Shown here: one piece after another, positions 23,999 through 33,683 of the stretch
Layout: every line of letters begins with the position of its first letter
Position numbering within the stretch: position 1 is the stretch's first letter
Origin: Solwaraspora sp. WMMA2065
GTDB lineage: Bacteria > Actinomycetota > Actinomycetes > Mycobacteriales > Micromonosporaceae
DNA: 64,000 nucleotides
NCBI RefSeq assembly: GCF_030345075.1
Contig: NZ_CP128361.1
Location: 1,054,001 to 1,118,000 of the forward strand
Direction of reading: 5' to 3'
Notes under the pieces: generated by a model
Databases searched by the model: none
What the model was told of the DNA's origin: nothing
What the model saw: the letters and a program-made list of their open reading frames with translations, nothing else
Position numbers and translations under genes: made by a program

Positions 23999-26571
23999 AC
24001 CAGTCGCCGGGCCTCGGTGACCAGCCGGCTGGACCCGCCCCGGGCGGCGACGTCGGCGAGCCCGGGCACGTCGAGGCGCACGCCGGTCGCCGCCGCTGTC
24101 TGCGCAGCCAGCGCCAGCAGGTCCGGCAGCCCGCGCGGCGCAGGCTGGACGGTCAGCAGCGCCGGCAGCGCGGCGGCGAGAATCCGCCAGGTGGTCAGCG
24201 GCGCACCGGCCGCCGCCGCGTCCCGCAACGGCTGGACGACCCGGGACAGCGTGATCATCTTGTCGGCGGTGAGCGAGCCGAGGTGACCACCGACGGCCAG
24301 GGCGTCGAGCCCGCCGGCGGCCGCGAGCAGCAGCAGCGCGTCGACGGCCGCCACCCGGTCGGCCTCGTGCCGGGCGGCCAGCCCGTACGCCACCGCCAGG
24401 TCGAGCGCCGGCGTGGTCTCGCCGGTGCACTCGGCGAGCATCGGCAGCAGCGCGGCGCCGCCCGGCTCGTCGAGGTCCGCGCTGCCGGCGACCAACGGCA
24501 GGACGTACGCGGCGACCAGCCCTCGGTAGCCGGGCAGCTGCGCCGGCCAGTGCCGCTCGTCGGCGATCGACGCGATGTCAACCGCTCGGGCCGGGACGCT
24601 GAGCAGACCGTGCTGGTCGGTCACCCCGGGCGGTACCGAGGCTTCGACGACCCGACGCTGCGTCGGCAACCGGTCGTGCCAGTAGTCGTAGCTGCCCTGC
24701 CGGCGCCGACGGACGGCCGTCACCACCCGGTAGTGCGGCCGGGGCAGCCCGCCGCAGCGCAGCCAGTCGGCCAGGGCCTGCCCGGCCGGGGTGCCCAACG
24801 CCGTCGCCTTCGCCGCCAGCGGCTCGTCGACGACGGACGGCAACCGCAGCAGCGCCTGGGTGAGGTCCGCCGGCCACGGCTGGCGCTCACCGAGGCGGGC
24901 CAGCCGGTCGTACAGCTCCTCCGCCGCCACCGCCCCGGTGGCCAGCGACGGTGCGGCGACGAGGCCCACGGCCCCGAGACTGGCGAGCTCGGCCGTCTCG
25001 GGACCGGTGAACTCCGCCGCCCCGGGACCGGCGACGGCCCGGCCGATCTCCGCGACCCGGGTGCGCAGCAGTCGGCGCAGCACCGCCTGCTGCGGGTCGG
25101 CGGGCCGCTGACCGGAGGTCTGCCGCTGGCCCCAGGTGGACAGCAGCACCTGCCAGCTCCGTGGCGGGGTCCGATCCTCGCTGCCGGCGAGGATCCGCAG
25201 CACGCCGCCGAGGCCACCGAGCCGCTCCTCGGGCCGCGAGGACCAGGCCAGCACACCGGCCCGGTCGAGCACCGGGGTCAGCGCCGCCACCGTGGCGGTC
25301 CGATCGGCGGCGGTCGACCGGATCAGGCCGTCGAGGATCCGTTCCAGGCCCAGTGCGTCGGTCGAGGACCCGCCGAACAGCGCGGCGATCTCCTCGGCCA
25401 ACTCGTCCGGGTGGGTGATCGGCGGCGGCGCCGGGGCCGGCGGTGGCACCGGGGGCAGGACGTCGCCGACGTGGCGCACCTCGGCGGGCGCCGCCATCCG
25501 GTGGCCGTGTTTCGCGGCCAGCGCGGCCGCCCGGTCGGCGACGTCGACCGCCGGGTGCTCGGCGGCGACGGCCAGCACCGCAGCGATCCGCGCCGCTTGG
25601 GCGCGGTCCCGGCGGGCCAGCTGATCGAGCCAGCTCAGCTGGGCCCGTACCAGGGTTTTCTCCGGTCGGCCCAGGACGGCCGGCGCCGTGTCGAGCAGCG
25701 TGTCGAGGTCGATGTCCGGCAGCTTGCGCAGCGTCCGTTGGGCCAGTGCGGCAGCCGTCGACAGGCCGTCGGCGAGCAGCCGCAGGTACGTGGGGAGTCG
25801 GTCGCGTACCTCGTCGCCGGTCGGCGCCAGTGCGTCGTGCAGGCCGAGGAAGACGCGCAGCGCGGCCGGGCGCTCACCGCGCAGCATGCGGCTGAGCGTG
25901 CCGTCCAGCAGCATCGTGCGGTCCAGCCGCCGTTCGGCGGCCAGCTGCGCCAACGCCAGTGGCATCCCCGACCGGCCGTCCGGCTGCTGGTCGGTCCAGG
26001 CCCACTGGCCGCCGACCCCGTCGACGTCGAACATTCGGGGGGCCAGCGCGTCCAGGAACGGGTGCCGGCGCATCCGGTCGACCAGCGCGACGCTCCACTC
26101 GTGGTCGCGGGGTCGGCTGGCCGTCACCGCCCAGCCGAGGACGAACAGGTCGTCGGTCGGCGGCGCGGCCTGTTCGGCGGTCAGCAGCTCGGCGATGAAC
26201 CACCAGTTTTCACCGGGTGACTCACGGTCGATCCGCCCGACGAGGCGGTACGCCAGGTCGGCCAGCCAGGTGACACCCCGGCGTCTGGCCACGTCGATCA
26301 CCGGTGCCGCGGGTGTCGCCAGCAGCGAGAGGTTGCGGCGCCCCAGCACCTCGGCTGCCTGGGCAGCCGTCGGCAGGCAGCCGACCGCCGCGACGGCCAA
26401 CGCAGTGGCCCGCCAGCGGGACCACCACTCGTCGCGGTGCCGGCGCACGTACGCCGTCAGCTCGATGCCGAGCTGGCGGCGCTGTTCCTCGTCGAGCCCG
26501 GAGACGGTGTCCACGGCGGCGGTGATGTCGCCGTTGACGAGACGGTGGACCGTGTCGCTCGCCTCGGTCAC
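23983..26571 (-). CDS. DUF6493-family protein
   Basis: Large cytoplasmic protein of 862 residues with helical-repeat character throughout (many Leu/Ala heptad-like stretches such as LYDRLARLGERQPWPADLTQALLRL). It lacks a signal peptide and recognisable catalytic motifs. A Pro-rich hinge (LPPVPPPAPAPPPI) near residue 395 divides it. It resembles the DUF6493 group, which in actinomycetes is typically encoded next to a SWIM zinc-finger protein, as here; the assignment is by size, composition and neighbour. The start GTG 26571 overlaps the SWIM gene stop by four bases (GTGA), which fixes the start and indicates coupled translation. Function unknown. Confidence 0.75.
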   Translation of the reverse strand: MTEASDTVHRLVNGDITAAVDTVSGLDEEQRRQLGIELTAYVRRHRDEWWSRWRATALAVAAVGCLPTAAQAAEVLGRRNLSLLATPAAPVIDVARRRGVTWLADLAYRLVGRIDRESPGENWWFIAELLTAEQAAPPTDDLFVLGWAVTASRPRDHEWSVALVDRMRRHPFLDALAPRMFDVDGVGGQWAWTDQQPDGRSGMPLALAQLAAERRLDRTMLLDGTLSRMLRGERPAALRVFLGLHDALAPTGDEVRDRLPTYLRLLADGLSTAAALAQRTLRKLPDIDLDTLLDTAPAVLGRPEKTLVRAQLSWLDQLARRDRAQAARIAAVLAVAAEHPAVDVADRAAALAAKHGHRMAAPAEVRHVGDVLPPVPPPAPAPPPITHPDELAEEIAALFGGSSTDALGLERILDGLIRSTAADRTATVAALTPVLDRAGVLAWSSRPEERLGGLGGVLRILAGSEDRTPPRSWQVLLSTWGQRQTSGQRPADPQQAVLRRLLRTRVAEIGRAVAGPGAAEFTGPETAELASLGAVGLVAAPSLATGAVAAEELYDRLARLGERQPWPADLTQALLRLPSVVDEPLAAKATALGTPAGQALADWLRCGGLPRPHYRVVTAVRRRRQGSYDYWHDRLPTQRRVVEASVPPGVTDQHGLLSVPARAVDIASIADERHWPAQLPGYRGLVAAYVLPLVAGSADLDEPGGAALLPMLAECTGETTPALDLAVAYGLAARHEADRVAAVDALLLLAAAGGLDALAVGGHLGSLTADKMITLSRVVQPLRDAAAAGAPLTTWRILAAALPALLTVQPAPRGLPDLLALAAQTAAATGVRLDVPGLADVAARGGSSRLVTEARRLVAASR

Positions 26572-27902
26572 GCCGTCACCCCCACCGGGGCGGTGACCAT
26601 CGCGGCGGCGAGGGCGTGCCGGCACGGCCCCCGCCCGCCCCGGTGCCGCGCCCACCAGGTGCAGGTGCAGGTGCGGGTGCCGTCGGGCAGCTGCCGCACC
26701 CGGTAGACCTGGTCACCGGCGCGTACCGTCGCCCCGTCCGGGTCCGGGGTCACCGCACCGGCCTCGACCAGCGCCCGGGCCGCGGTCAGCCGGGGATTGT
26801 CCCGCTCGGCGCGGCCCGGATCGTAGGGCAGCACCCGGTGGAAGTAGCCGGCCCGCGCGACGTCGTAGCCGACCCGACCGGCGGTGCCGAGCAGCGTCAG
26901 CGCCGCGCGCACCCGGGCGGCGGCCAGGCCGGACGCCTCGGCCAGCGCGTCGACGTCGACGCTCGGATCCCAGTCGAGCAGTCCGCCGATCAGCTCGGCG
27001 TCGTCGGCGACCTCGTCGCCGGCCAGGGCGGGCAGGACGCCGCCCTCGCCGGAGAAGCCCCGGGCCGGCTCCGGTGACAGGGCCAGCGACAGGCTCATCC
27101 CGGCCAGGTCCAGCTCCCACACGCTGGCCACCGGTGCCGCGCCGGCGGCCACCGGCGGCCCGTACACCCGCAGCGCCGACGCGTGCCGCAGCAGGCCCCG
27201 CAGCGCGGCGAGCCGACCCGCGCCGGACAGGCACACCGCGCCCGGCGCGGCGCGCGACGTCAGGCGCAGCGCCCGGCCGGCCGGCACCGCCCACAGCACC
27301 GACCGGTCGCCGGCACCGGGCAGCCGGCGCAGCAACGTCGCCGCCTCGGCGGCCGGGATCTGCGCCCGCAGGTCCATTCCCGCCGCGGTCACCTGCACCT
27401 CGGCGAAGCCGCGCAGCCAGCGGCGGGGCAGCGGCACCTTCCGTTCGACGACCGAGGAGTCCATCGTCGACACCGTCAGGTCGTCCGGGCCGACCGCCAG
27501 ATGCAACGGGTCCAGGCCGCCGACCCGGGCCAGCGCGTCGCGCAGCGGCGGGTTGACGTCCACGTTGGTGGTGCCGTGCGCGACGATGTCGCCGTCCAGC
27601 CCGTCCGGGGTGACGTCGAGTCGGGCGTACACGCCGCAGCAGCCGGAGAAGGACTCGAACCGCAACCGGTCCCGGCCGCCGGTGACCACCGGGTCGAGGC
27701 TGGCCGGGACGACGGGTCGGTGGTAGCGGGTGCGGGCGACCTCGGCGACGGCCAGCAGCCCGGCGGCGGCCGCCACCGGGCGGGTGAGGAACCCGGTGAA
27801 GAACCGGGGGTTGGCGGCCGGGCCGCCGCTGGTCTGCAGGGTCAGCGCCCGGCCGGCCAGGGCGGACGGGTTCAGGTACCGGTAGGTCGCGACGGTGTTC
27901 AC
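26568..27902 (-). CDS. SWIM zinc-finger protein
   Basis: A 444-residue protein whose C-terminus carries a SWIM zinc finger: CTCTWWARHRGGRGPCRH, i.e. CxC...CxH, near residues 413-430. SWIM fingers bind nucleic acid or protein. The ~400 residues before it form a mixed alpha/beta region without other known motifs. The GTG at 27902 begins NTVATYRYLNPSAL, the usual opening of this family. The gene forms a two-gene unit with the DUF6493 gene. In other actinomycetes such pairs often neighbour MoxR/VWA ATPase genes; none is seen here. Confidence 0.85.
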   Translation of the reverse strand: MNTVATYRYLNPSALAGRALTLQTSGGPAANPRFFTGFLTRPVAAAAGLLAVAEVARTRYHRPVVPASLDPVVTGGRDRLRFESFSGCCGVYARLDVTPDGLDGDIVAHGTTNVDVNPPLRDALARVGGLDPLHLAVGPDDLTVSTMDSSVVERKVPLPRRWLRGFAEVQVTAAGMDLRAQIPAAEAATLLRRLPGAGDRSVLWAVPAGRALRLTSRAAPGAVCLSGAGRLAALRGLLRHASALRVYGPPVAAGAAPVASVWELDLAGMSLSLALSPEPARGFSGEGGVLPALAGDEVADDAELIGGLLDWDPSVDVDALAEASGLAAARVRAALTLLGTAGRVGYDVARAGYFHRVLPYDPGRAERDNPRLTAARALVEAGAVTPDPDGATVRAGDQVYRVRQLPDGTRTCTCTWWARHRGGRGPCRHALAAAMVTAPVGVTA

Positions 27903-28088
27903 GGTGGCGCACGCTACCCGCCCCGACCGACATCGCCGGTGTCGCCGTAGGTAGCGCCGGCCGCCCGGCCGTCGGGACGCGGTGCGGACACACGGCGGCG
28001 GCCGGTGGCGCAGCCGTACCGCAGCCGTACACTGGTCGCCGGTGTCGGCCGGCCGCGGCGGCGAGTGACAGCGGGGGAGTGCGTACTG

Positions 28089-29084
28089 ATGAGGTCAGGC
28101 CTGCCGATCCTGAAGGCGCACGGCTCGCAGAACGACATCCTGGTCGTAGAGGGCCGGCCGGGTGACTACGCCGCCGAGGCGGACGTGCCGCACCTGGTCC
28201 GCCAGCTGTGTGACCGGTCCGGGCCGCTCGGCGGCGGTGACGGCGTGTACTTCGTCGATCTCGGCCCGGCGGTGCCGCAGGCGGCGTTCTTCAACCCGGA
28301 CGGCTCGTTCGCGAAGCTGTGCGGCAACGGGATGCGCTGCGTCGGGCGGCTGGTGCTGGACACCCGCGACGCCGAGCGGGCGGTGGTCCGGGCCGGGGAC
28401 AGCGACTTCGTGGTGCTGCGGGCCGAGTCGACGCCGGAAGGGGTCCGGCAGACCGCGGTCGAGATGCCGAAGGTGGACTTCGATCCCGTCGAGCCGGTGG
28501 TCGCCGTGGCGCAGCCGCACGTCGACACCCCGCTGCCGGTGCTGCACCCGACGTACGGGTTGACCGCGCTCGCCGTACCGAACGACCACCTGGTCGCGGT
28601 GGTGGAGAAGTTCGACGAGGCCGAGCTGGTCGCCACCGGGGAGCGGATCACCGCCGCCACGGACGTGGTGCCGCGTGGGGCGAACCTGTCGTTCGTGTTC
28701 CCGCTCGACGACGGCGAGATCTACGTGCAGACGTACGAGCGGGGCGCCGGACTGACCCCGTCGTGCGGTTCGGGTGTAATCGCGTCCCGGGCGGTCTGGT
28801 CGCGGCTCGGCCTGGCCGGGTCGGGCGAGCGGATCACCGTCCGTAATCCCGGTGGGGTGGCGACGGCCTGGCTGACCGGCGACCCGGCGGCCTGGCAGGC
28901 CACCCTGCAGGGCAACGCGTCGTACGTCTACCGGGCCGATGTCGACCTGGCGGCGGTGATCGCCGGCAGCCTGGCCTCGGTACGGCGGGACACGTTCGTC
29001 GACGAAGTCGAGGCGTTCGCCCAGTTGCGGGAGAACAACCACGCCGTGCTGCACGCCGCCGGCGTACACCCTTCGGTCGGCTGA
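28089..29084 (+). CDS. Diaminopimelate epimerase family protein, divergent
   Basis: A 331-residue member of the DapF fold, cofactor-independent amino-acid racemases with two catalytic cysteines. Both are present: LCGNGMRC and PSCGSG. They lie in the two pseudo-symmetric halves, with the conserved FNPDG before the first and ERGAG before the second. However the N-terminus reads HGSQNDILV instead of the usual HGxGNDF, and the protein is ~45 residues longer than typical DapF. It is also not next to miaA or hflX, where I would expect the housekeeping actinomycete dapF. It may be a paralogue with another substrate. ATG 28089 follows GGGGGAG by ten bases. Confidence 0.72.
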   Translation: MRSGLPILKAHGSQNDILVVEGRPGDYAAEADVPHLVRQLCDRSGPLGGGDGVYFVDLGPAVPQAAFFNPDGSFAKLCGNGMRCVGRLVLDTRDAERAVVRAGDSDFVVLRAESTPEGVRQTAVEMPKVDFDPVEPVVAVAQPHVDTPLPVLHPTYGLTALAVPNDHLVAVVEKFDEAELVATGERITAATDVVPRGANLSFVFPLDDGEIYVQTYERGAGLTPSCGSGVIASRAVWSRLGLAGSGERITVRNPGGVATAWLTGDPAAWQATLQGNASYVYRADVDLAAVIAGSLASVRRDTFVDEVEAFAQLRENNHAVLHAAGVHPSVG

Positions 29085-29417
29085 TTTCTGACCCGACGCG
29101 GCCCGGATCCGGCCCGTATCCCGCCCGGATCCGGCCCGAAGTCGGGCACTTCCGATTTTCTGACCGGCCACCGACCGGGTGGCGACTGATTCCAGTCTGG
29201 TCAGGGTCAACTTCATGACGATGGACATCAATGTGATGTTGAGTGGATCCGGAGTTCGAGCGGTATTGGCAGAAGGTGGCAGCGTCCGGCAACACGAGAC
29301 AGGATCACATATCTCTACATCAATCTGTTCTAGGCCTAACATCTGTGTCAGTCAGGTACCCGGTCACCGGTCGGCCTGTCACAAACCGGCCTGCCGTGCA
29401 TCGAAAGGAGGCGGGAG
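29085..29417. other. Intergenic region with GC-rich direct repeats
   Basis: Between the DapF-like gene and the subtilase remnant. The unit gcccggatccggcccg occurs at 29101-29116 and 29123-29138 and contains the 10-base palindrome ccggatccgg, so the stretch can fold and may end dapF-like transcription. The remainder is noticeably AT-richer than its surroundings (29200-29350). A strong AAAGGAGG ribosome site at 29403-29410 serves the following gene. No further gene is supported. Confidence 0.5.
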
Positions 29418-30357
29418 ATGACACTCTCCCGGCCATCCCGGCGCCGCTGGCGCCTCGGGCTCACCACTGTCGCGGTAGTGGCCGCCGCGCTGGCGTTCGC
29501 CGCACCGGCCAACGCCGAACCAGCGGAAGGCCAGATCCTCTACGCGGGCGGTGAGGACACCGTCGCCGGCTCGTACATCGTCGTCTTCGACGAGGACAAG
29601 GTGGACAGAGGGACGGTCGGGCGCACCGCCCGTACCCTCGCCGCGAAGCACGACGGCGCGGTGGCGCGCACCTACTCGACCGCGCTGCGTGGCTTCGAGG
29701 CCCGGCTGACAGGACTTCACCCTCGCGGTCACCCCGACCAGCGGTGCGGTCGACCCGGGCGACTCGGTGACCGCGACGGTCAGCACCACCACCACGATCG
29801 GGGCCCCGCACACCGTCACCCTCGGTGTCACCGGGCTGCCGAGCGGTGCGACGGCCACCTTCAGCCCGTCGTCGGTCACCTCCGGCGGGTCGGCGACGCT
29901 GACCATCGCCACCACCACCGGGATCGCCACCGGCGTCTTCCCGCTGACCGTGGTGGGCACCGGGCCGGAGACGGCCCAGTCGGCGCCGTTCACCCTCATC
30001 GTCAACGGCCCGCCGGGCTGTTCGCAGACCAACTCGACCGACGTCGCGATCAATGACAACAGTACGGTGGAGAGCTCGATCACCATCACCGGCTGCTCCG
30101 GCAACGCCAGCTCGAGCAGCACCATCGAGGTGAACATCTACCACACCTGGATCGGTGACCTGACCGTGTCGCTGATCGCCCCGGACGGCAGCATCAACGT
30201 GCTGCACAGCCGGTCCGGCAGCAGCACCGACAACATTGTCGAGACCTACACCCGGGACCTGTCCGTTGAGGTGGCCAACGGCACCTGGAAGCTGCGGGTG
30301 CAGGACTCGGCCAGCCTTGACACCGGCTACCTGGACAGCTGGACGCTGAGCCTGTAG
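29418..30357 (+). pseudogene. Secreted subtilase (S8) remnant lacking the catalytic domain
   Basis: The 5' part encodes a signal peptide (RWRLGLTTVAVVAAALAFAAPANA) and an inhibitor-I9-type propeptide (ILYAGGEDTVAGSYIVVFDEDKV ... LRGFEARL). At about 29708 the homology breaks and resumes one frame over with FTLAVTPTSGAVDPGDSVTATV, a C-terminal Ig-like domain, then a P/proprotein-convertase domain (VAINDNSTVESSITITGCSG ... IGDLTVSLIAPDGS ... GTWKLRVQDSA) ending at 30357. The ~280-residue protease domain with the Asp-His-Ser triad is missing. The 5' frame runs on as nonsense to 30056. A single internal deletion plus frameshift explains this. The ribosome site is still perfect, so the fragment may be translated. 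Confidence 0.85.
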
Positions 30358-30370
30358 CCGAAACAGTGAC

Positions 30371-30400
30371 GGACCGACCGGGACACGTCCCGGTCGGTCC
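30371..30400. terminator. Bidirectional terminator hairpin
   Basis: A perfect 14-bp stem, ggaccgaccgggac (30371-30384) with its complement at 30387-30400, and a two-base gap. It lies between the subtilase remnant and the convergent lipoprotein gene, 13 and 26 bases from their stops, so it would end transcription from both sides. Confidence 0.82.
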
Positions 30401-30425
30401 GCCGCTGTCGCTGGTGCGTCGCTGG

Positions 30426-31271
30426 TCAGCCGTCGAGTTCGTCGGCGAGGTCCTGCAGGTCCTGCATCAGCTCGGCGAAGTCCGCCGTCTCGGCGGCCGG
30501 CGGTGCCTCGATGGTGACCGCCTTGCCGTAGTCGGTGTAGTTCATCGTCATGTCGGACATCGTGCCCATGACGAGCTTCACCCGACGTGGCTGGTACTGC
30601 TCGTCGACCCACACGTCGACGGCGACCTCGGTGACCTCGGCGGTGGCGAGCTGCTCCTCGATGCCTTCGCGGATCTCGGCCTCGAACTGCTCCAGGTAGC
30701 TGTCCACCGGGGTCACCGACGTGTAGTGCACGGTCGGCACGCCGTCGATGGTCTCCTCGCCGACGACGGTGACCTCCGCACCCTCCAGCAGGGTCCGGAC
30801 GTTCTGCACCGGGTCCAGGCCTTCGAGCTGCTGAGCGAGGTCCTCCGAGGTCGCACCGAGGGCAGCGAAGTCCATCTTGAACCACTTCTTGCCGTCCATC
30901 GATGCCTGTTCGGCCTCGGGGATGCTCACGTAGAACGCGCTGCCGATCACCCGTACGGTGATCTCGCCGTCCTCGGGGTCGACCTGGGTCAGCTCGGCGG
31001 CCGGTGAGTCGCCGAAGCTGATGACGCCGCTGACGTCGACCGGTTCCCCACCGCTGGTGCCGGTCATCGTCACCGCCGCCGAGTTGGCGCTGGTGGTAGT
31101 CTCCACGGTCTTCTGCAGCGAGCCGGTGGCGTCGCTGGCGAGCTGCGCCAGTACGCCGGACGTCTCGGTGCCGCCTTCGTCCGTTGTGGCTGATGAGCCG
31201 CCACACGCGGTGACGGCGAGGACCGCTGCCGAGGCACCCGCGAGCAGCGCGGTCCTTATTGCAGTGTGCAC
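30426..31271 (-). CDS. LppX/LprG-like lipoprotein
   Basis: Predicted lipoprotein of 281 residues. The signal peptide ends LAVTAC with the lipid-bearing Cys23, followed by a flexible GGSSATTDEGGTETSG tether. The mature domain alternates amphipathic strands and helices in the manner of the LppX_LprAFG/LolA-like half-barrel (VTMTGTSGGEPVDVSGVISFG, EITVRVIGSAFYVSIP). Members of this group bind lipids at the actinobacterial cell surface. GTG 31271 has GGGAG ten bases upstream. It stands alone between two hairpin terminators. Ligand unknown. Confidence 0.75.
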   Translation of the reverse strand: MHTAIRTALLAGASAAVLAVTACGGSSATTDEGGTETSGVLAQLASDATGSLQKTVETTTSANSAAVTMTGTSGGEPVDVSGVISFGDSPAAELTQVDPEDGEITVRVIGSAFYVSIPEAEQASMDGKKWFKMDFAALGATSEDLAQQLEGLDPVQNVRTLLEGAEVTVVGEETIDGVPTVHYTSVTPVDSYLEQFEAEIREGIEEQLATAEVTEVAVDVWVDEQYQPRRVKLVMGTMSDMTMNYTDYGKAVTIEAPPAAETADFAELMQDLQDLADELDG

Positions 31272-31725
31272 GAAGTGAACTCCCAGTCGGTGTGTGCGTG
31301 GTTCTGCCGGGCGAAATCCTAGCCGCCGTGCCGTTGGTCCCTGTCTACCGGGCCTGCTGGGTCAGGCCCGGGAGCGCCGGGGTCCGGTGCTGGGATGCGG
31401 TGTCGGATTCGGCGTCGTTGGGGCAGCCACCGGTCGCCCTCAGTTCGCGTGCGAGAACCAGTACACCGAGGTTCCAAAGGCAGTGGCGGCGAACGGACGT
31501 CGGATGCTGACCATGGAGCCTCCGCCGGTACGGTGACGAGACCGCCAAAGCCTAGGGCGACGCATCGACGCGCTCCACTTCCACCGTCGGTTGTTCCGCG
31601 ATTCGCATACCTCGACTGCCGTTGTATGTCCGGCATGAGCGAACAGTCAGGTAGCTCCCCGAAGAGTGGGCACGCACCGCCCGATGTAGAGAGCCGTGCG
31701 TGCCCACTGGGGAGCGAGTCGGTGG
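31272..31725. other. Non-coding gap between lipoprotein and secreted beta-propeller-like gene
   Basis: Holds the upstream region of the lipoprotein gene (right side of 31271) and, at its other end, the hairpin at 31655-31714 that terminates the next gene. Open frames crossing it are not supported by codon bias or homology. No other structure was recognised. Confidence 0.5.
31655..31714 (-). terminator. Terminator of the secreted 607-residue protein gene
   Basis: Nested inverted repeat. The inner arms are gtgggcacgcac (31666-31677) and its perfect complement (31696-31707); the outer arms are ctcccc (31655-31660) and ggggag (31709-31714). It begins 12 bases after the stop at 31726 on the minus strand. 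Confidence 0.78.
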
Positions 31726-33549
31726 TCAGGAGACAGTCGGTGTCAGCTTGATCAACTCCCAGCCACCCTCCGGCACGTCGTCGGTCGGATCGGTCCGCAG
31801 GTTCATCGGATTCGCCATGCCGAGGTACAGCGTCGATCCGTCGGCGACCATCGTGCGGACGCCGTAGTTGAGGTAGTTGCCGCCCAGCCCCTGCGTGTCG
31901 ACCGCCGTGGCCGGCCGCAGATTGGAGCCGAACATCCACAGGTCACCGCCGTACAGCTGCGGATCGATGGTGATCGGGTCAGGCCCGTCGGTCAACGCGG
32001 CGGCCGCCTGCGGATAGCCCATCTCGGCTACGGACTGCGGCAGCAGGTCCTTGGCGAGGTAGCTCCAGTCCATCGTGCCGACGAACAGCCGGCCACCGGA
32101 CACCGCCATCGTCCAGGTGTAGTTGTTGTAGATGTTGCCGAACCCCATGTGGCCGTACCTGGCCCGGTAGCCGGTGAGCGCCCAGCGCCAGGCACCGGCG
32201 CCGTCGTTCGCGCTGGCGTCGTACGCCGGCAGCACCGCCTCGCCGTACAGCAGGTCGACCCGCTGCGTCGCGGTGCCGAACCGCTTGCCCCGGAAGATGC
32301 TCACCGCCCGCTGCGACCGCTCCAGCGTCGTGCGGGCCGCCAGCTCGTCGACCGGCGGGTACGCCTCGGCCACCATCGCGGTCGACTTCATCGGCACGTG
32401 CATCGTGCCCCAGTAAAGGTACCCACGGTACGAGGCCAGCGCGCCGAGCCCGTACGAGCCGGCGATCACCGGATCCGGCTCGTAGGAGGCGGCACTCCAG
32501 ACCTGCGTCCACCCAGCGGTGTCGTCCGGGGTCAGACCGGGTTCGGCGGCGGCCAGCGGAGGGCTCATCCACACCCCGGCGACGCCGGGGTCGGCCTCAT
32601 CGGTGACCCCGATCCGGCCGGTCCGCCGACCGTCGGCGGTACGCGCGCCGGCCGACCCGCTGCCGGCGGCCGACCAGGTGCTGACGAAGACCCGGCCGTC
32701 GTGCAGCTCCAGGTCGGCGACCTGCGCCGGCAACTGCCCGACCTCGACGAAGTTGAACGGGTCGGTCCGGTCGCCGGCCCAGCGCAGGATGTGCCCGCCG
32801 TCGCGGCCGTTGGGTCCGACACCGACCCCGGCGTACAGCACGTCGTCGGCGACCAGGAAGTGGCGGATGTTGCCGTACTGGGTGAAGTTGGCCGAGCCGA
32901 GATAGTCGCCGGTCACCGTGTCGAAGGCGAACATGTTCACCGTGGCTCCGAGCGCCGGCCCGGCCAGCAGCACCACGCCCTGGTGCGTACCGCCGGCCCG
33001 CAGACCCAGGGTGCGGCGCAGCCGGGACAGATCGTCGGGCGACGCGGAGGTGATGTCGCTGGTCTTCTCGGTCAACGCGCCGGAGGCCAGGTCGTAGACG
33101 TACGCCCGGGGCTGCCGGTGGTCACCGACGCTAACCGGCATGATCGGGTTGTCCTTCGCCACCTGGCTCTCGGCGAACTCGCACACGTAGTCGTCGGTCA
33201 TCCGGGGATTCGGCAGGGAGAGCGTCGCCCCGGTGACGATGCAGTTGACGTTCGACCCGGTGCCGAACCACAGCCGGTTGTCGGCCTGGGCGAGCGACCA
33301 CACGTACGCCTGGTTGACCTTGGCCTGGCCGGACTCGCACGCCGGGCCGGCCGGGTAGGGCAGGCGGATACCGGCGAAGCATTCGTCCGGGGTGGCCTTG
33401 GCGAGCAGTTCAGTGCCGAATGCCGCCTCGCTGGGCGGCAGTAGCGGCTTGCCGGTGGCCGGTGACGGGGCCATGGCCAGTGCGGCGGGCAGAGCTATGA
33501 GGACGGCGGCGGACAGCAGGCGCCGTCGTGATGTCTGAGGCCAGCGCAT
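31726..33549 (-). CDS. Large secreted protein, beta-propeller-like, function unknown
   Basis: A 607-residue exported protein. The signal peptide is MRWPQTSRRRLLSAAVLIAL onward, with likely cleavage near ATGKP. The mature chain has recurring segments of the form (hydrophobic)-x-G-(D/G)-x-LY/LW-F/VG..., e.g. DNRLWFGTGSN, DDVLYAGVGVG, DGRVFVSTW, YRGYLYWGTMHVP, GGRLFVGTMDW, GSTLYLGMANP, spaced ~60-90 residues apart. This is the blade-strand pattern of a WD/PQQ-like beta-propeller. No catalytic motif is evident. ATG 33549 has GAAAGGGA upstream. Several cysteines near the N-terminus may form disulfides. Likely a surface or extracellular binding protein (inference). Confidence 0.72.
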   Translation of the reverse strand: MRWPQTSRRRLLSAAVLIALPAALAMAPSPATGKPLLPPSEAAFGTELLAKATPDECFAGIRLPYPAGPACESGQAKVNQAYVWSLAQADNRLWFGTGSNVNCIVTGATLSLPNPRMTDDYVCEFAESQVAKDNPIMPVSVGDHRQPRAYVYDLASGALTEKTSDITSASPDDLSRLRRTLGLRAGGTHQGVVLLAGPALGATVNMFAFDTVTGDYLGSANFTQYGNIRHFLVADDVLYAGVGVGPNGRDGGHILRWAGDRTDPFNFVEVGQLPAQVADLELHDGRVFVSTWSAAGSGSAGARTADGRRTGRIGVTDEADPGVAGVWMSPPLAAAEPGLTPDDTAGWTQVWSAASYEPDPVIAGSYGLGALASYRGYLYWGTMHVPMKSTAMVAEAYPPVDELAARTTLERSQRAVSIFRGKRFGTATQRVDLLYGEAVLPAYDASANDGAGAWRWALTGYRARYGHMGFGNIYNNYTWTMAVSGGRLFVGTMDWSYLAKDLLPQSVAEMGYPQAAAALTDGPDPITIDPQLYGGDLWMFGSNLRPATAVDTQGLGGNYLNYGVRTMVADGSTLYLGMANPMNLRTDPTDDVPEGGWELIKLTPTVS

Positions 33550-33683
33550 CGATTCCCTTTCGGTCAGTGCGACCCGACCCGGTGCCGAAGGGCGAGGCCC
33601 GGGGTGGACGCTGCGCTGACAGTAAGCTAGATCGATTACCGGTCCATGTCCGACCTCCGGAAAGGTCCGTCGTGGCAGCCGCC

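Noticed and set aside
29101-29138. Repeats downstream of the DapF-like gene as a possible CRISPR or attachment site
   Set aside because: Only two 16-base copies with a 6-base spacer, internally palindromic; they look like a local GC-rich duplication.
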